DNA of 22,370 nucleotides from Desulfuromonadales bacterium (lineage in GTDB: Bacteria; Desulfobacterota; Desulfuromonadia; Geobacterales; Pseudopelobacteraceae), in NCBI GenBank assembly GCA_015688915.1, contig JAATGX010000270.1, positions 1 to 22,370 of the forward strand, in the 5' to 3' direction. The position numbers were made by a program, and so were the translations under genes. Below the pieces are notes generated by a model. The model was not told where the DNA came from and ran no database searches. It worked only from the letters and a program-made list of their open reading frames with translations. Shown piece by piece: positions 14,023-20,395 of the stretch (position 1 is its first letter; every line of letters starts with the position of its first letter).

Positions 14023-14170
14023 TCTCTCACAGAGCTCACAGAGGCACAGAGGAAAACAAAGGTATTTTGTCAATAGGGATGCACAGAGATTAGGGCGATA
14101 TAAGTCCGTTACGCCCAGCGTCGTTCATGAAGATGTCTTTTCTCTGTGCCTCTGTGAGCTCCGTGAGAGA
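14023..14170. repeat. CACAGAG-type palindromic repeat between the RNase and AhpD-like genes
   Basis: The left arm (14023-14056) starts TCTCTCACAGAGCTCACAGA and continues GGCACAGAGGAAAA. The right arm (14138-14170), read on the opposite strand, starts TCTCTCACGGAGCTCACAGA and continues GGCACAGAGAAAA. They differ by one substitution and one indel. The 81-base interior is unique. With the RNase promoter it accounts for most of the 312-base gene-free stretch 13872-14183; nothing else was recognised there. Confidence 0.85.
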
Positions 14171-14183
14171 CAGAATGTAATGT

Positions 14184-14516
14184 TCACATGGACATCTTCT
14201 CGGCGATCTTGCGCATCTGCACGCCGTGCACCAGCGAGGCACCACCGCGTATGGCGTTGGTCACGTGCAGCGCCTCGGTCATCTCCTCCAGGTTGGAGCC
14301 CTTTTCCAGGCAGCCTTTGGTGTAGGCGTCGATGCAGTAGGGGCACTGCACGGCGTGGGCCACGGCCATGGCAATCAGCGCTTTTTCCCGCTCGGTCAGC
14401 GCACCTTCGGCAAAGACCGCGCCGTAGTAATCGAAGAATTTATTGGCCAGATCGGGCGCATCCTTGCCGATCTCACCGAATCGGGCCAAGTCGGCCGGGT
14501 CGTAGTAGGTTTCCAT
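14184..14516 (-). CDS. AhpD-like carboxymuconolactone decarboxylase family protein (CxxC)
   Basis: A 110-residue all-helical AhpD/CMD-family protein. The redox centre is E43 in LTEREKALIAMAVAHAVQCP, H54, and C58-P-Y-C61, the CxxC used by AhpD-type peroxidases, followed by H84 in TEALHVTNAIRGGASLVHG. The start YYDPADLARFGEIGKDAPDL recalls the subgroup annotated as peroxidase-like proteins found beside arsenosugar/radical SAM genes, some of which use selenocysteine in this motif; that link is from memory and no such partner is visible here. AAGGAG lies six bases before the ATG. It is the last gene of a minus-strand run with a DUF6599-like protein and an aldo/keto reductase. A thiol-dependent reductase or peroxidase role is likely; the substrate is unknown. 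Confidence 0.85.
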   Translation of the reverse strand: METYYDPADLARFGEIGKDAPDLANKFFDYYGAVFAEGALTEREKALIAMAVAHAVQCPYCIDAYTKGCLEKGSNLEEMTEALHVTNAIRGGASLVHGVQMRKIAEKMSM

Positions 14517-14593
14517 ATGATGCTCCTTGCTTGAAGTTGAAATAAGGCGTTCACCGCAGAGGCCGCCGGAAAAAAATAACCCTTTGACTGTTG

Positions 14594-15505
14594 CTATCGC
14601 CCGGAGGCCCGTTTGAGCACCTGCTCGACCAGTTGTTGCGCGGCATTGGCATCACCGACCCGGACGGCGCCAATGACAAAGCGGCTGGCCTGTTCCACGA
14701 CCACGGTGCCGTAGAGCGGATCAACCGCCGTGAGGATGATTCGCTCGGGCGTCTCGCCGACGTGGGCCTCTTTCCCTTCCTTCTTCAGGTAGGCCCGGTA
14801 TTGCTCCAAGACCGCGCGCGCCGCTTCACGCGAATCCTCCGTCACCAGGAAGAGCTGCACCGGCTGCCCTTTCAGCAGCGCGTCAGCCATCAGGCCGCTC
14901 CGGAAAAAGTCGTATCCGAGCAGACTGGAGGCGATGTAGCGTTCGCTCTTCCGGTCCACCCCAGGGACGTCGAAGGCTTCAAGCGCCTTTGGCTTCCCCG
15001 GGTTGGCGGGCAGCTTCCCGGCAATGGCGCGGGCGCAGGCCAGGAATATCTCCGGTGGCGGATTGGCGGGGCCACTGGCCTGCAAACGCACCAGATAGCG
15101 GTCCTGGTAAAAGAACATCTGGGTGGGGGAGATGGTGCCCTCGCCGCCGATGGCGGCTTCAGGGTCATCCTCTCTGCGATAATTGGCGAACATGCCGAAG
15201 GCGTCCAGCAGCGAGCCCATCCGGTAGATATCGGCCTCGACAGCTATCTGCGGGTTCTGTTTGCTGGCATAGCGGGCCGAGGCGAGTCCATCGAAACCGT
15301 AGGGGAAATACAGCTCCGATTCGCCGTTGATCCGCTCGAACAGGTTGTCCCTGGTATAGAGGTTGACCTTTCCGTCCATAAGCCAGCCGTCGGCGCAGGC
15401 GGGCGCGGGGAGGAACTTTTGCAGGGCGTTTTCGGCGGCAACGGCGGGAAGAGCGGCGCAGAGCAGGCAGAGGATGAGCAGGATATTCAAGCAGGCCGAT
15501 TTCAC
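14594..15505 (-). CDS. Secreted DUF6599-like protein of unknown function
   Basis: A 303-residue protein with a clear signal peptide (MKSACLNILLILCLLCAALPAVA, cleaved near residue 23). The mature part carries YTRDNLFERINGESELYFPY (50-69) and ADIYRMGSLLDAFGMFANYR (91-110). I associate these motifs with the DUF6599 family, whose function is unknown; this is recalled and not checked. It is predicted to be periplasmic, with no membrane segment after the signal. The frame runs up to 15547, but that start would be a TTG inside a repeat. The GTG at 15505 has GGAGG six bases upstream and opens directly onto the signal peptide, so it is chosen. It lies between the Tat-exported aldo/keto reductase and the AhpD-like gene. 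Confidence 0.78.
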   Translation of the reverse strand: MKSACLNILLILCLLCAALPAVAAENALQKFLPAPACADGWLMDGKVNLYTRDNLFERINGESELYFPYGFDGLASARYASKQNPQIAVEADIYRMGSLLDAFGMFANYRREDDPEAAIGGEGTISPTQMFFYQDRYLVRLQASGPANPPPEIFLACARAIAGKLPANPGKPKALEAFDVPGVDRKSERYIASSLLGYDFFRSGLMADALLKGQPVQLFLVTEDSREAARAVLEQYRAYLKKEGKEAHVGETPERIILTAVDPLYGTVVVEQASRFVIGAVRVGDANAAQQLVEQVLKRASGR

Positions 15506-15534
15506 AGGTATCCTCCAGTATGTTTTGCTGTTTT

Positions 15535-15553
15535 CCCCCTTTTTCAAAGGGGG
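15535..15553. repeat. Short CCCCCTTT-type palindrome
   Basis: CCCCCTTTTTCAAAGGGGG lies in the 58-base gap between the aldo/keto reductase stop and the DUF6599-like start. It is the core of the half-unit seen twice at 228-321. It could also fold as a weak hairpin in the transcript. Confidence 0.6.
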
Positions 15554-15563
15554 AGGTTTAAAA

Positions 15564-16724
15564 CTACCCCATCATCGTCCGGGCCCGCTCCATCTTGGCC
15601 GGGATATTCAGACCATTGACGCAGCGCGCCGTGCAGCCCGCACAGTCCAGGCAGGCAGCGGCCGAAGCGGTCACGGGCAGTTCACGGTAGGTGGCCAGCG
15701 CCAGTTCTCGGTTTTTGTAGGCACCTTCGGCGTACATCAGGGCGCGATTGACGGTGCTGATCTCCACTCCTTGGGCGCAGGTCCCCTCGCAGGTGCCGCA
15801 TAAATGGCAGTAGAACGGTTGCACTGCCGCGCCGTAGCGTTGCAGGATGCGCTGGTCGGCGTAGGTGAACGGCATCCCCATCACGGCAATATCCTCCCTG
15901 AGGTGGCTCAGATCTTTCATGCCCGGTATGGTGGTGGCGATATTCGGATTTTGCAGCACCCACTTGAGGGCCGCCTGGTGGGGGCTAATCCGGCCCAGGG
16001 CCTCGGTCACGTAGCCGCCGGCCTGGGTCTTCATGGCGATGACGCCGACGCCGGCCTTGGCGGCCCGCTCGATGGCCCGCCCGAGATTTTTTTCGCTCTT
16101 GAAGTTGTAGGCCACCAGGACGGTGTCGAAGAAACGCTCCTTGTCGTCAACCAGGGCGTTCAGCACCTCGGTTGGATTCGTGTGGGTGGTCACGCCGAAG
16201 AAGCGGACCTTGCCCTGCTGTTTCAGCCTGGCGAGGGCCTCCCGGGTTTCGGGCAGGAAGATCCGCTCCGGGCCGGTTACGTTATGCAACTGGATCACAT
16301 CTATGTAGTCGGTTCCCAAGGCCTTGAGGCTGGTTTCCACGTCCCGGACGATCTCCGCCCCGGTCCTGGATTCGGCCGGGGTCTTGGTGGCCACATAGAC
16401 CTTGTCGCGCCTTCCCTTCAACGCCTTGGCCACGATCTCCTCGTTCTTCCCCCCCATGTACTTGCGCGCCGTGTCCACGTAGTTGACGCCGTGGTCCAGG
16501 GCAACCCTGATCACCTCGGCCTCGGGGGTCAGCATGGCGCCGAAGCCGACCATGGCGACCTTCATCCCGGTCCTGCCCAGGATGCGGTAGACCGGATCGG
16601 GAAAGGCGAACGGCTCCGCCGCCGCGTACTGCTGCACGGCCTCGGCCAGGGCGTTGGTGGCGATCAGGGCCGAGGTGGTGCCCATGACACCGACCTTCAG
16701 GAACTCTCTGCGGTTACATTTCAT
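15564..16724 (-). CDS. Tat-exported aldo/keto reductase with two C-terminal 4Fe-4S motifs
   Basis: A 386-residue protein. The N-terminus MKCNRREFLKVGVMGTTSAL is a twin-arginine (Tat) signal with R5-R6, cleaved after about ALAEA, so the folded enzyme is exported. The aldo/keto reductase barrel follows with the catalytic tetrad D84 and Y89 (NYVDTARKYMGG), K114 (VATKTP) and H147 (IQLHNV). The C-terminus has two ferredoxin-like groups: C306, C309, C312, C316 (CHLCGTCEGTC) and C358, C361, C364, C368 (CLDCAGCTARC). Electron input through Fe-S clusters instead of, or beside, NADPH is an inference. The frame is open to 16961, but the ATG at 16724 has AGGGGG five bases upstream and starts the Tat motif. 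Substrate unknown. Confidence 0.9.
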   Translation of the reverse strand: MKCNRREFLKVGVMGTTSALIATNALAEAVQQYAAAEPFAFPDPVYRILGRTGMKVAMVGFGAMLTPEAEVIRVALDHGVNYVDTARKYMGGKNEEIVAKALKGRRDKVYVATKTPAESRTGAEIVRDVETSLKALGTDYIDVIQLHNVTGPERIFLPETREALARLKQQGKVRFFGVTTHTNPTEVLNALVDDKERFFDTVLVAYNFKSEKNLGRAIERAAKAGVGVIAMKTQAGGYVTEALGRISPHQAALKWVLQNPNIATTIPGMKDLSHLREDIAVMGMPFTYADQRILQRYGAAVQPFYCHLCGTCEGTCAQGVEISTVNRALMYAEGAYKNRELALATYRELPVTASAAACLDCAGCTARCVNGLNIPAKMERARTMMG

Positions 16725-16837
16725 GACAACCCCCTTTTTATCGTTGACGTCACTACTCTTCTCACCGGCCGGGCCTGTCTGATTGTGAAAACGTAGCAGC
16801 TTCCGGCGTTTTTTTCCAGATGAATTGACGGTACTGC

Positions 16838-17263
16838 CTACCCCTTGTGCGCCTGCTGTTTTGTCGCCACCCGGCCGCTGAACTTTTCCATGTCGCCGAC
16901 GAAACGCTCGTGAGTTCCCTTGCCGATGAGATCGACTTCGTCGCGGGCCTCGATCTCCCACACGGTGCGCTTGCCGTCAACCTCGATACAGCGGACATGG
17001 GCTGTTACCTCCATGCCGGGCGGTGTGGCGGCCTGGTGGGTGACGTTGATCATGGTGCCCAGGGTGCGTTCTCCCTCATCCAGGTAGGGGCGCAGCGCCT
17101 CCATGCAGGCCCATTCCATGAATCCCACCATGAAGGCGGTGGCAAAGACATCCGGCATTTCCCTGAACAGGTCCGACTCGGGATAGACAAAGGGGACGGT
17201 CTTCTCGCGTGTGACACGAAAGCGAAGGGTATGTTCCAATCCTGCGGTGAGTGTCGATTTCAT
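16838..17263 (-). CDS. FlK-type acyl-CoA thioesterase (hot-dog fold)
   Basis: A 141-residue hot-dog protein resembling fluoroacetyl-CoA thioesterase FlK. Counted from the chosen start, T42 (FATAFMVGFMEWA), E50 and H76 (NVTHQAATPPG) fall at exactly the residue numbers of the FlK catalytic triad. FlK hydrolyses fluoroacetyl-CoA; relatives in non-producers act on other short acyl-CoAs, so the substrate is not known here. There is no signal peptide, so it is cytoplasmic. AAGGAG stands six bases before the ATG at 17263; the open frame reaches 17311 but upstream codons are not family sequence. A TTGACA-type promoter lies about 130 bases upstream. A 113-base gap separates it from the aldo/keto reductase. 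Confidence 0.85.
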   Translation of the reverse strand: MKSTLTAGLEHTLRFRVTREKTVPFVYPESDLFREMPDVFATAFMVGFMEWACMEALRPYLDEGERTLGTMINVTHQAATPPGMEVTAHVRCIEVDGKRTVWEIEARDEVDLIGKGTHERFVGDMEKFSGRVATKQQAHKG

Positions 17264-17398
17264 GTGAAACTCCTTTTTGGTGCGGGTTATCTCCGCTGCC
17301 ATTTCAGCCATCCGGCAGGCACCCGTTTGACGAACGGCGTCAGGCGGGCGCGGTCATGGACGTCGACCAGCCGCCGGTGCGGATGTTATCTGCCATCA

Positions 17399-17426
17399 AT
17401 TGTGGATGTTACTTCAGGAATGTCAA
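17399..17426 (-). promoter_or_regulatory. Putative promoter upstream of the thioesterase gene
   Basis: The minus strand has a perfect TTGACA (17426-17421), a 16-base spacer and CACAAT (17404-17399). The leader to the thioesterase ATG would be about 130 bases. The rest of the gap 17264-17506 shows no gene. Confidence 0.45.
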
Positions 17427-17469
17427 ACGGGGAGCGGAAAAAATCCTGGAGGGCGCGCGGGAAGAAGAG

Positions 17470-17497
17470 GGTGGTGCGGCCGATGGACCGCACCACC
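17470..17497 (-). terminator. Hairpin after the ferritin-like gene, probable terminator
   Basis: A perfect 10-base-pair stem GGTGGTGCGG / CCGCACCACC with an 8-base loop starts 10 bases beyond the stop of the ferritin-like gene. On the minus strand it is followed by CTCTTCTTCCC, pyrimidine-rich but poor in uninterrupted T, so termination may be partial or Rho-assisted. Confidence 0.6.
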
Positions 17498-17506
17498 GCG
17501 CGGAAA

Positions 17507-17980
17507 CTAGTTTTCGGTCATGAAATGCCGTTCGTACAGGTCTTCCAGCGCCTGTAGATGACGGGTCTCTTCTTTCAGCAGTTTGGCGAAAAGCTGCCCC
17601 ATGGGCGCTCCGGCGCAGCATGATGAAACGCTGCCGTAGTAGTCGACCGCACCTTTTTCCAGGTGAATGGCGTAGACCAACGCCTCGCGCACGCCTGAGT
17701 CAGGCCCGAGCTCCTCTTTCTTGAACACATAGTCCAGGTGCATGGTGGGGACCGGCTGGTCGAGCGCTTCGCCCCCTTCCATGCGTCCCTCCAGCAGCGC
17801 CTTTTCCAGTTGGTGCTTGTGCTCCAGTTCGTCCAGGGCGTTGTCCCTGAGGATCTCGCGGGCCCCTTTGTTGGTTACCTTGCGGATGGCTTCCAGGTAG
17901 TTGCGGAACCCTTCCTCCTCCATCTGAATGGCCTTTTCAACGGCCGCGTCAAAGGTATAACAGACCTGATTGCTTTCCAT
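17507..17980 (-). CDS. Ferritin-like di-iron protein (rubrerythrin family, no rubredoxin domain)
   Basis: A 157-residue four-helix-bundle protein with rubrerythrin-type iron ligands: E22/E23 in QMEEEGFRNY, the helix-2 motif DELEHKHQLE (E51, H54), E108 in AIHLEKGAVDYY, and E138-x-x-H141 in KEETRHLQALEDLYERHF. No rubredoxin CxxC domain is present, so it belongs to the short ferritin-family or erythrin-like group thought to reduce peroxide or store iron in anaerobes. Cysteines C121 and C122 lie together at the helix 3-4 turn. The ATG is two bases after the cyclophilin stop, and its GGAGG is inside the cyclophilin's last codons, so the two are co-translated. Peroxide reduction is an inference; the physiological donor is unknown. 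Confidence 0.85.
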   Translation of the reverse strand: MESNQVCYTFDAAVEKAIQMEEEGFRNYLEAIRKVTNKGAREILRDNALDELEHKHQLEKALLEGRMEGGEALDQPVPTMHLDYVFKKEELGPDSGVREALVYAIHLEKGAVDYYGSVSSCCAGAPMGQLFAKLLKEETRHLQALEDLYERHFMTEN

Positions 17981-17982
17981 GG

Positions 17983-18507
17983 TTATTCCCCCTCCTGTTC
18001 GATCAATCGGACGCTCTTTATGAATACCGGTTCGACCGGCACGTCGGAATGCCCCTTCTGTGTGCCGGTTTTGACGGCGCGGATCTCGTCCACAACCTCC
18101 ATGCCTTTCAGCACCTGGCCGAAAACGCAGTAGCCGAAGGCGTCCTGCTGTTTCCCCTGGTGGTTCAGGAATGGGTTGTCCACCACGTTGATGAAGAACT
18201 GGCAGGTGGCCGAATCAACCATGGCGCTGCGGGCCATGGCCAGGGTGCCGCGCGTGTTGGCGAGCCCGTTGGTGGCCTCGTTCTTGATGGCGAACTTCGG
18301 CTTCTTTGTTACCAGCTCCGCATCCATACCGCCCCCCTGGATCATGAACTCCTTGATCACCCGGTGGAAGACCAGTCCGTCGTAAAAGCCGTCCTTGACG
18401 TAAGAGAGGAAGTTTTTGACCGTGATGGGGGCCTTCTCCCTGAAGAGTTCCACCTTGATGTTCCCCATGGATGTTTCCAGCATGACCTGCGGGTTCTGCT
18501 CAGACAT
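17983..18507 (-). CDS. Cyclophilin-type peptidyl-prolyl isomerase
   Basis: A 174-residue cyclophilin catalysing cis-trans isomerisation of prolyl bonds. Core residues are in VFHRVIKEFMIQGGGM (catalytic Arg, Phe, Gln) and ATCQFFINVVDNPFLNHQG, with FGYCVFGQVLKGMEVVDEI closing the fold. The drug-binding tryptophan of human cyclophilin A is absent, as in many bacterial PpiB proteins. There is no signal peptide, so it is cytoplasmic and of PpiB type. GGGAGG lies six bases before the ATG at 18507; a TTG two codons earlier is part of that spacing and was not used. It is transcribed with the ferritin-like gene and divergently from the toxin-antitoxin pair. Confidence 0.93.
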   Translation of the reverse strand: MSEQNPQVMLETSMGNIKVELFREKAPITVKNFLSYVKDGFYDGLVFHRVIKEFMIQGGGMDAELVTKKPKFAIKNEATNGLANTRGTLAMARSAMVDSATCQFFINVVDNPFLNHQGKQQDAFGYCVFGQVLKGMEVVDEIRAVKTGTQKGHSDVPVEPVFIKSVRLIEQEGE

Positions 18508-18554
18508 TCGCAACCTCCCTACACAATTAAACTATCCAGTTAACCTGAATACGT

Positions 18555-18563
18555 ATCATATCA
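18555..18563 (-). promoter_or_regulatory. Putative extended -10 promoter of the cyclophilin gene
   Basis: The minus strand reads TGATATGAT, an extended -10 (TG-N-TATGAT), about 48 bases before the cyclophilin ATG in an AT-rich stretch. No good -35 box is seen, which is usual for extended -10 promoters. Confidence 0.4.
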
Positions 18564-18615
18564 GTTGATAAAATTAAACTTCTTTTTCGATGTTTGCCGA
18601 ACATGCTCAGAAGTC

Positions 18616-18644
18616 TTGACTAAATTGTAGTTACACATTACTTT
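18616..18644 (+). promoter_or_regulatory. Putative promoter of the toxin-antitoxin pair
   Basis: TTGACT (18616-18621), a 17-base spacer and TACTTT (18639-18644) lie 43 bases before the antitoxin ATG. The -10 box is inside the inverted repeat 18631-18663, so binding there should block transcription. Confidence 0.5.
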
Positions 18645-18663
18645 ATCAATGAGTAATGTGTAA
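18631..18663. promoter_or_regulatory. Inverted-repeat operator candidate of the toxin-antitoxin pair
   Basis: TTACACATTACT (18631-18642) and AGTAATGTGTAA (18652-18663) are perfect 12-base inverted repeats around a 9-base spacer. They overlap the putative -10 box and end 23 bases before the antitoxin start. AbrB/MazE antitoxins usually bind such palindromes to repress their own operon; that role is inferred here. Confidence 0.65.
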
Positions 18664-18686
18664 TTCATTTATAAGGTGGTCGAAAA

Positions 18687-18917
18687 ATGTTGGCAACTGC
18701 GAAAGTTACATCCAAGGGACAGCTTACGTTGCCACGGGCAGCACGTACCGCATTAGACAGCTCGACGGTGGAAATAGAGGTGCAGGGGAATATGGTTATC
18801 CTGAGGCCGGTAAAAAGTGTCGCCGGTTCACTGAATGGGTATGCGGTGCCAGCCGCACCGCTTCACGAGATAAGAGAAAAAGTCTGGAAGGATGTGGCAC
18901 ATGGCAAAGGCAGCTAA
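18687..18917 (+). CDS. AbrB/MazE-type antitoxin (VapB-like)
   Basis: A 76-residue protein with an N-terminal SpoVT-AbrB swapped-hairpin DNA-binding domain (ATAKVTSKGQLTLPRAARTA, 3-22, then VEIEVQGNMVILRPV). The C-terminal part (AAPLHEIREKVWKDVAHGKG) is the likely toxin-neutralising tail. It forms a type II module with the PIN protein encoded next, which overlaps it by 17 bases. AAGGTGG lies eight bases before the ATG. An inverted repeat covering its promoter supports autoregulation. It is the only plus-strand unit in this half before prmC and its leader is more AT-rich than its surroundings, consistent with acquisition as a mobile module. Confidence 0.88.
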   Translation: MLATAKVTSKGQLTLPRAARTALDSSTVEIEVQGNMVILRPVKSVAGSLNGYAVPAAPLHEIREKVWKDVAHGKGS

Positions 18918-19293
18918 CTACCTTCCAGACACCAATACCGTGCTTCGGTATCTGCTGCGGGATGTCCCCGAGCAGTTTGACGAAGCGGAGCGGTTTTTCG
19001 AGTCTGTCCGGTCAGGGGCGAAAACCGCGATTATCCTGGAGAGCGTGCTGGTTGAGTGCGTGTATATCTTGATGAAATTTTACAAGGTTCCCAAGGTGGA
19101 GACAGCGAATATCCTGATTGGCCTCCTGCAGTACAAGGGCATTGTTAACCAGGACAAGTCGGGACTGGTCGATGCGTTGCGGGTTTACGCAGATAATAAC
19201 CTCGATATTGTTGACTGCGTGCTGATAGCCAAAGCCAGGATCGGGGGGCAACAGGTGTTTTCCTTTGATAAGGCGCTCAAGCGGGCTCTGTAA
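18901..19293 (+). CDS. PIN-domain ribonuclease toxin (VapC-like)
   Basis: A 130-residue PIN-domain protein, an expected Mg2+-dependent RNase held inactive by the antitoxin. The acidic residues are visible: D10 (LPDTNTVLRYLL), E52 in VLVECVYILMKFY (E47 is the alternative), D105 in NNLDIVDCVLIAKAR (or D102) and D123 in FSFDKAL. The complete set suggests an active enzyme; the RNA target cannot be read from sequence. The ATG at 18901 overlaps the antitoxin end by 17 bases and has GGAAGG nine bases upstream. An ATG three codons earlier lies too close to that site. The reading frame is intact to the C-terminus. Confidence 0.88.
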   Translation: MAKAANYLPDTNTVLRYLLRDVPEQFDEAERFFESVRSGAKTAIILESVLVECVYILMKFYKVPKVETANILIGLLQYKGIVNQDKSGLVDALRVYADNNLDIVDCVLIAKARIGGQQVFSFDKALKRAL

Positions 19294-19508
19294 AGAAACT
19301 ACAACTGGCTGGAACCGGGCCAAATGTGCAGGGGTTACGCTCCCCCAAATCCCGCAGCGGTAAGGTCATTGCGCTGTTCAACATTTTCAGCCGTTCCGCA
19401 ATAGAGTTCTTCCGCCGCATGTTCCGCTCCCCGAATTAACCTGCCCGCACGATGCCTGGGGCATGATTCCCCGGTACTGTTCCCCCGTGCCACCCCTCCC
19501 GGAATTTC

Positions 19509-19537
19509 TTGACGGGACGACCCGTGCCGGGTAAGGT
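19509..19537 (+). promoter_or_regulatory. Putative promoter just before prmC
   Basis: TTGACG (19509-19514), a 17-base spacer and TAAGGT (19532-19537) end six bases before the prmC ATG. A transcript from here would be nearly leaderless. The same AAGGT could instead be read as a weak ribosome binding site of a longer transcript. The rest of 19294-19508 shows no gene. Confidence 0.4.
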
Positions 19538-19543
19538 CACGCC

Positions 19544-20395
19544 ATGCAGCAGGAAACATGGACAACCATCAAGATCCTCGCCTGGACCAGGGAGTATCTG
19601 GCCGGCAAGGGGGTGGAGAATGCCCGCCTAGAGGCGGAGTGGATGCTCTGCGCTGCCACCGGGCTGGACCGGGTGGGGCTCTATCTCAACTTTGAACGGC
19701 CGCTGAACGAGGCGGAACTGGCGACCTTTCGCGCCATGGTGGCCCGCCGCGCCAGGCGCGAGCCGCTCCAGCACATCCTGGGCACCCAGGAGTTCTTCGG
19801 GCTGGAGTTCGGGGTCACGCCCGACGTGCTCATCCCGCGCCACGACACGGAGACACTGGTAACCGAGGCGCTGTCGCACATGCCGGAGGCGACCAGCGTG
19901 CTGGACATCGGCACCGGCAGCGGCTGCATTGCCGTGGCGCTGGCACGGCACCTGCCCGACGCGAAGGTCGCGGCCATCGACATCTCCGATGCGGCCCTGG
20001 AGGTTGCCCGGCGCAACGCCGCGAAAAACGGCGTGGCCATCGAGTTCCTGTCCGGTTCTTTGCTGGAGCCGGTAACCGGCCGGCATTTCGACCTGATCGT
20101 CTCCAATCCTCCCTACATCCCCCGTGCCGATATCGCCGCACTGGAGCCGGAGGTGCGGGATCACGAGCCAAAGGGCGCGCTGGACGGCGGCACGGACGGT
20201 CTGGATGCCTACCGGGCACTGATCCCGGCGGCCCGGGCATGCCTCAATCCCGGCGGCTGGCTGTTGGTGGAGGTGGGTATCGGCCAGGCCGCGGAGGTGT
20301 CGGATCTTTTCAGGCAAAACGGTTTTGGGGAACTATTCACGGCCCGCGATCCGGGCGCAATCGAACGGGTGGCAGGAGGTAAGCGGCATGGATAA
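19544..20395 (+). CDS. prmC: Release factor glutamine methyltransferase PrmC (HemK)
   Basis: PrmC (283 residues) methylates the GGQ glutamine of peptide-chain release factors using S-adenosylmethionine. The N-terminal helical domain (1-85) is followed by FFGLEFGVTPDVLIPRHDTETL (84-105), the SAM-binding motif VLDIGTGSGCIAVALA (119-134), AAIDIS (143-148), and the catalytic SNPPYIPRADIAALEPEV (187-204), whose NPPY binds the glutamine. Length is normal. In many genomes it follows prfA; here it is preceded by a toxin-antitoxin module and followed by a phosphoribosyltransferase overlapping it by 8 bases. No strong ribosome binding site is seen, and the next Met (34) is too far in. Confidence 0.95.
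   Translation: MQQETWTTIKILAWTREYLAGKGVENARLEAEWMLCAATGLDRVGLYLNFERPLNEAELATFRAMVARRARREPLQHILGTQEFFGLEFGVTPDVLIPRHDTETLVTEALSHMPEATSVLDIGTGSGCIAVALARHLPDAKVAAIDISDAALEVARRNAAKNGVAIEFLSGSLLEPVTGRHFDLIVSNPPYIPRADIAALEPEVRDHEPKGALDGGTDGLDAYRALIPAARACLNPGGWLLVEVGIGQAAEVSDLFRQNGFGELFTARDPGAIERVAGGKRHG

Noticed and set aside
12642..14093. Long plus-strand open frame of about 480 codons opposite the RNase gene, and similar long frames opposite lysS (9887-11371) and lolC (8493-10007)
   Set aside because: They are antisense to genes with unmistakable catalytic motifs. High GC suppresses stop codons on the opposite strand, and the translations show no recognisable domain and skewed composition.
14184..14516. 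Selenocysteine in the AhpD-like protein
   Set aside because: Some relatives use Sec in the UxxC motif, but here both positions are ordinary cysteine codons and no in-frame TGA is present.
14594..15547. TTG start at 15547 for the DUF6599-like protein
   Set aside because: It lies inside the CCCCCTTT repeat and has no ribosome binding site. The GTG at 15505 has GGAGG and opens the signal peptide.
15564..16961. 79-residue N-terminal extension of the aldo/keto reductase
   Set aside because: The upstream part is basic low-complexity sequence in non-coding gap DNA. The ATG at 16724 has a ribosome binding site and starts the Tat signal.
18656..19072. Alternative plus-strand frame through the toxin-antitoxin genes
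   Set aside because: It is a frame-shifted reading across both genes. The AbrB and PIN frames carry the family motifs.
19335..19565. Small minus-strand frame in the gap before prmC
   Set aside because: It runs into the prmC start, has no ribosome binding site and no recognisable family sequence. The gap 19294-19543 is best left non-coding.
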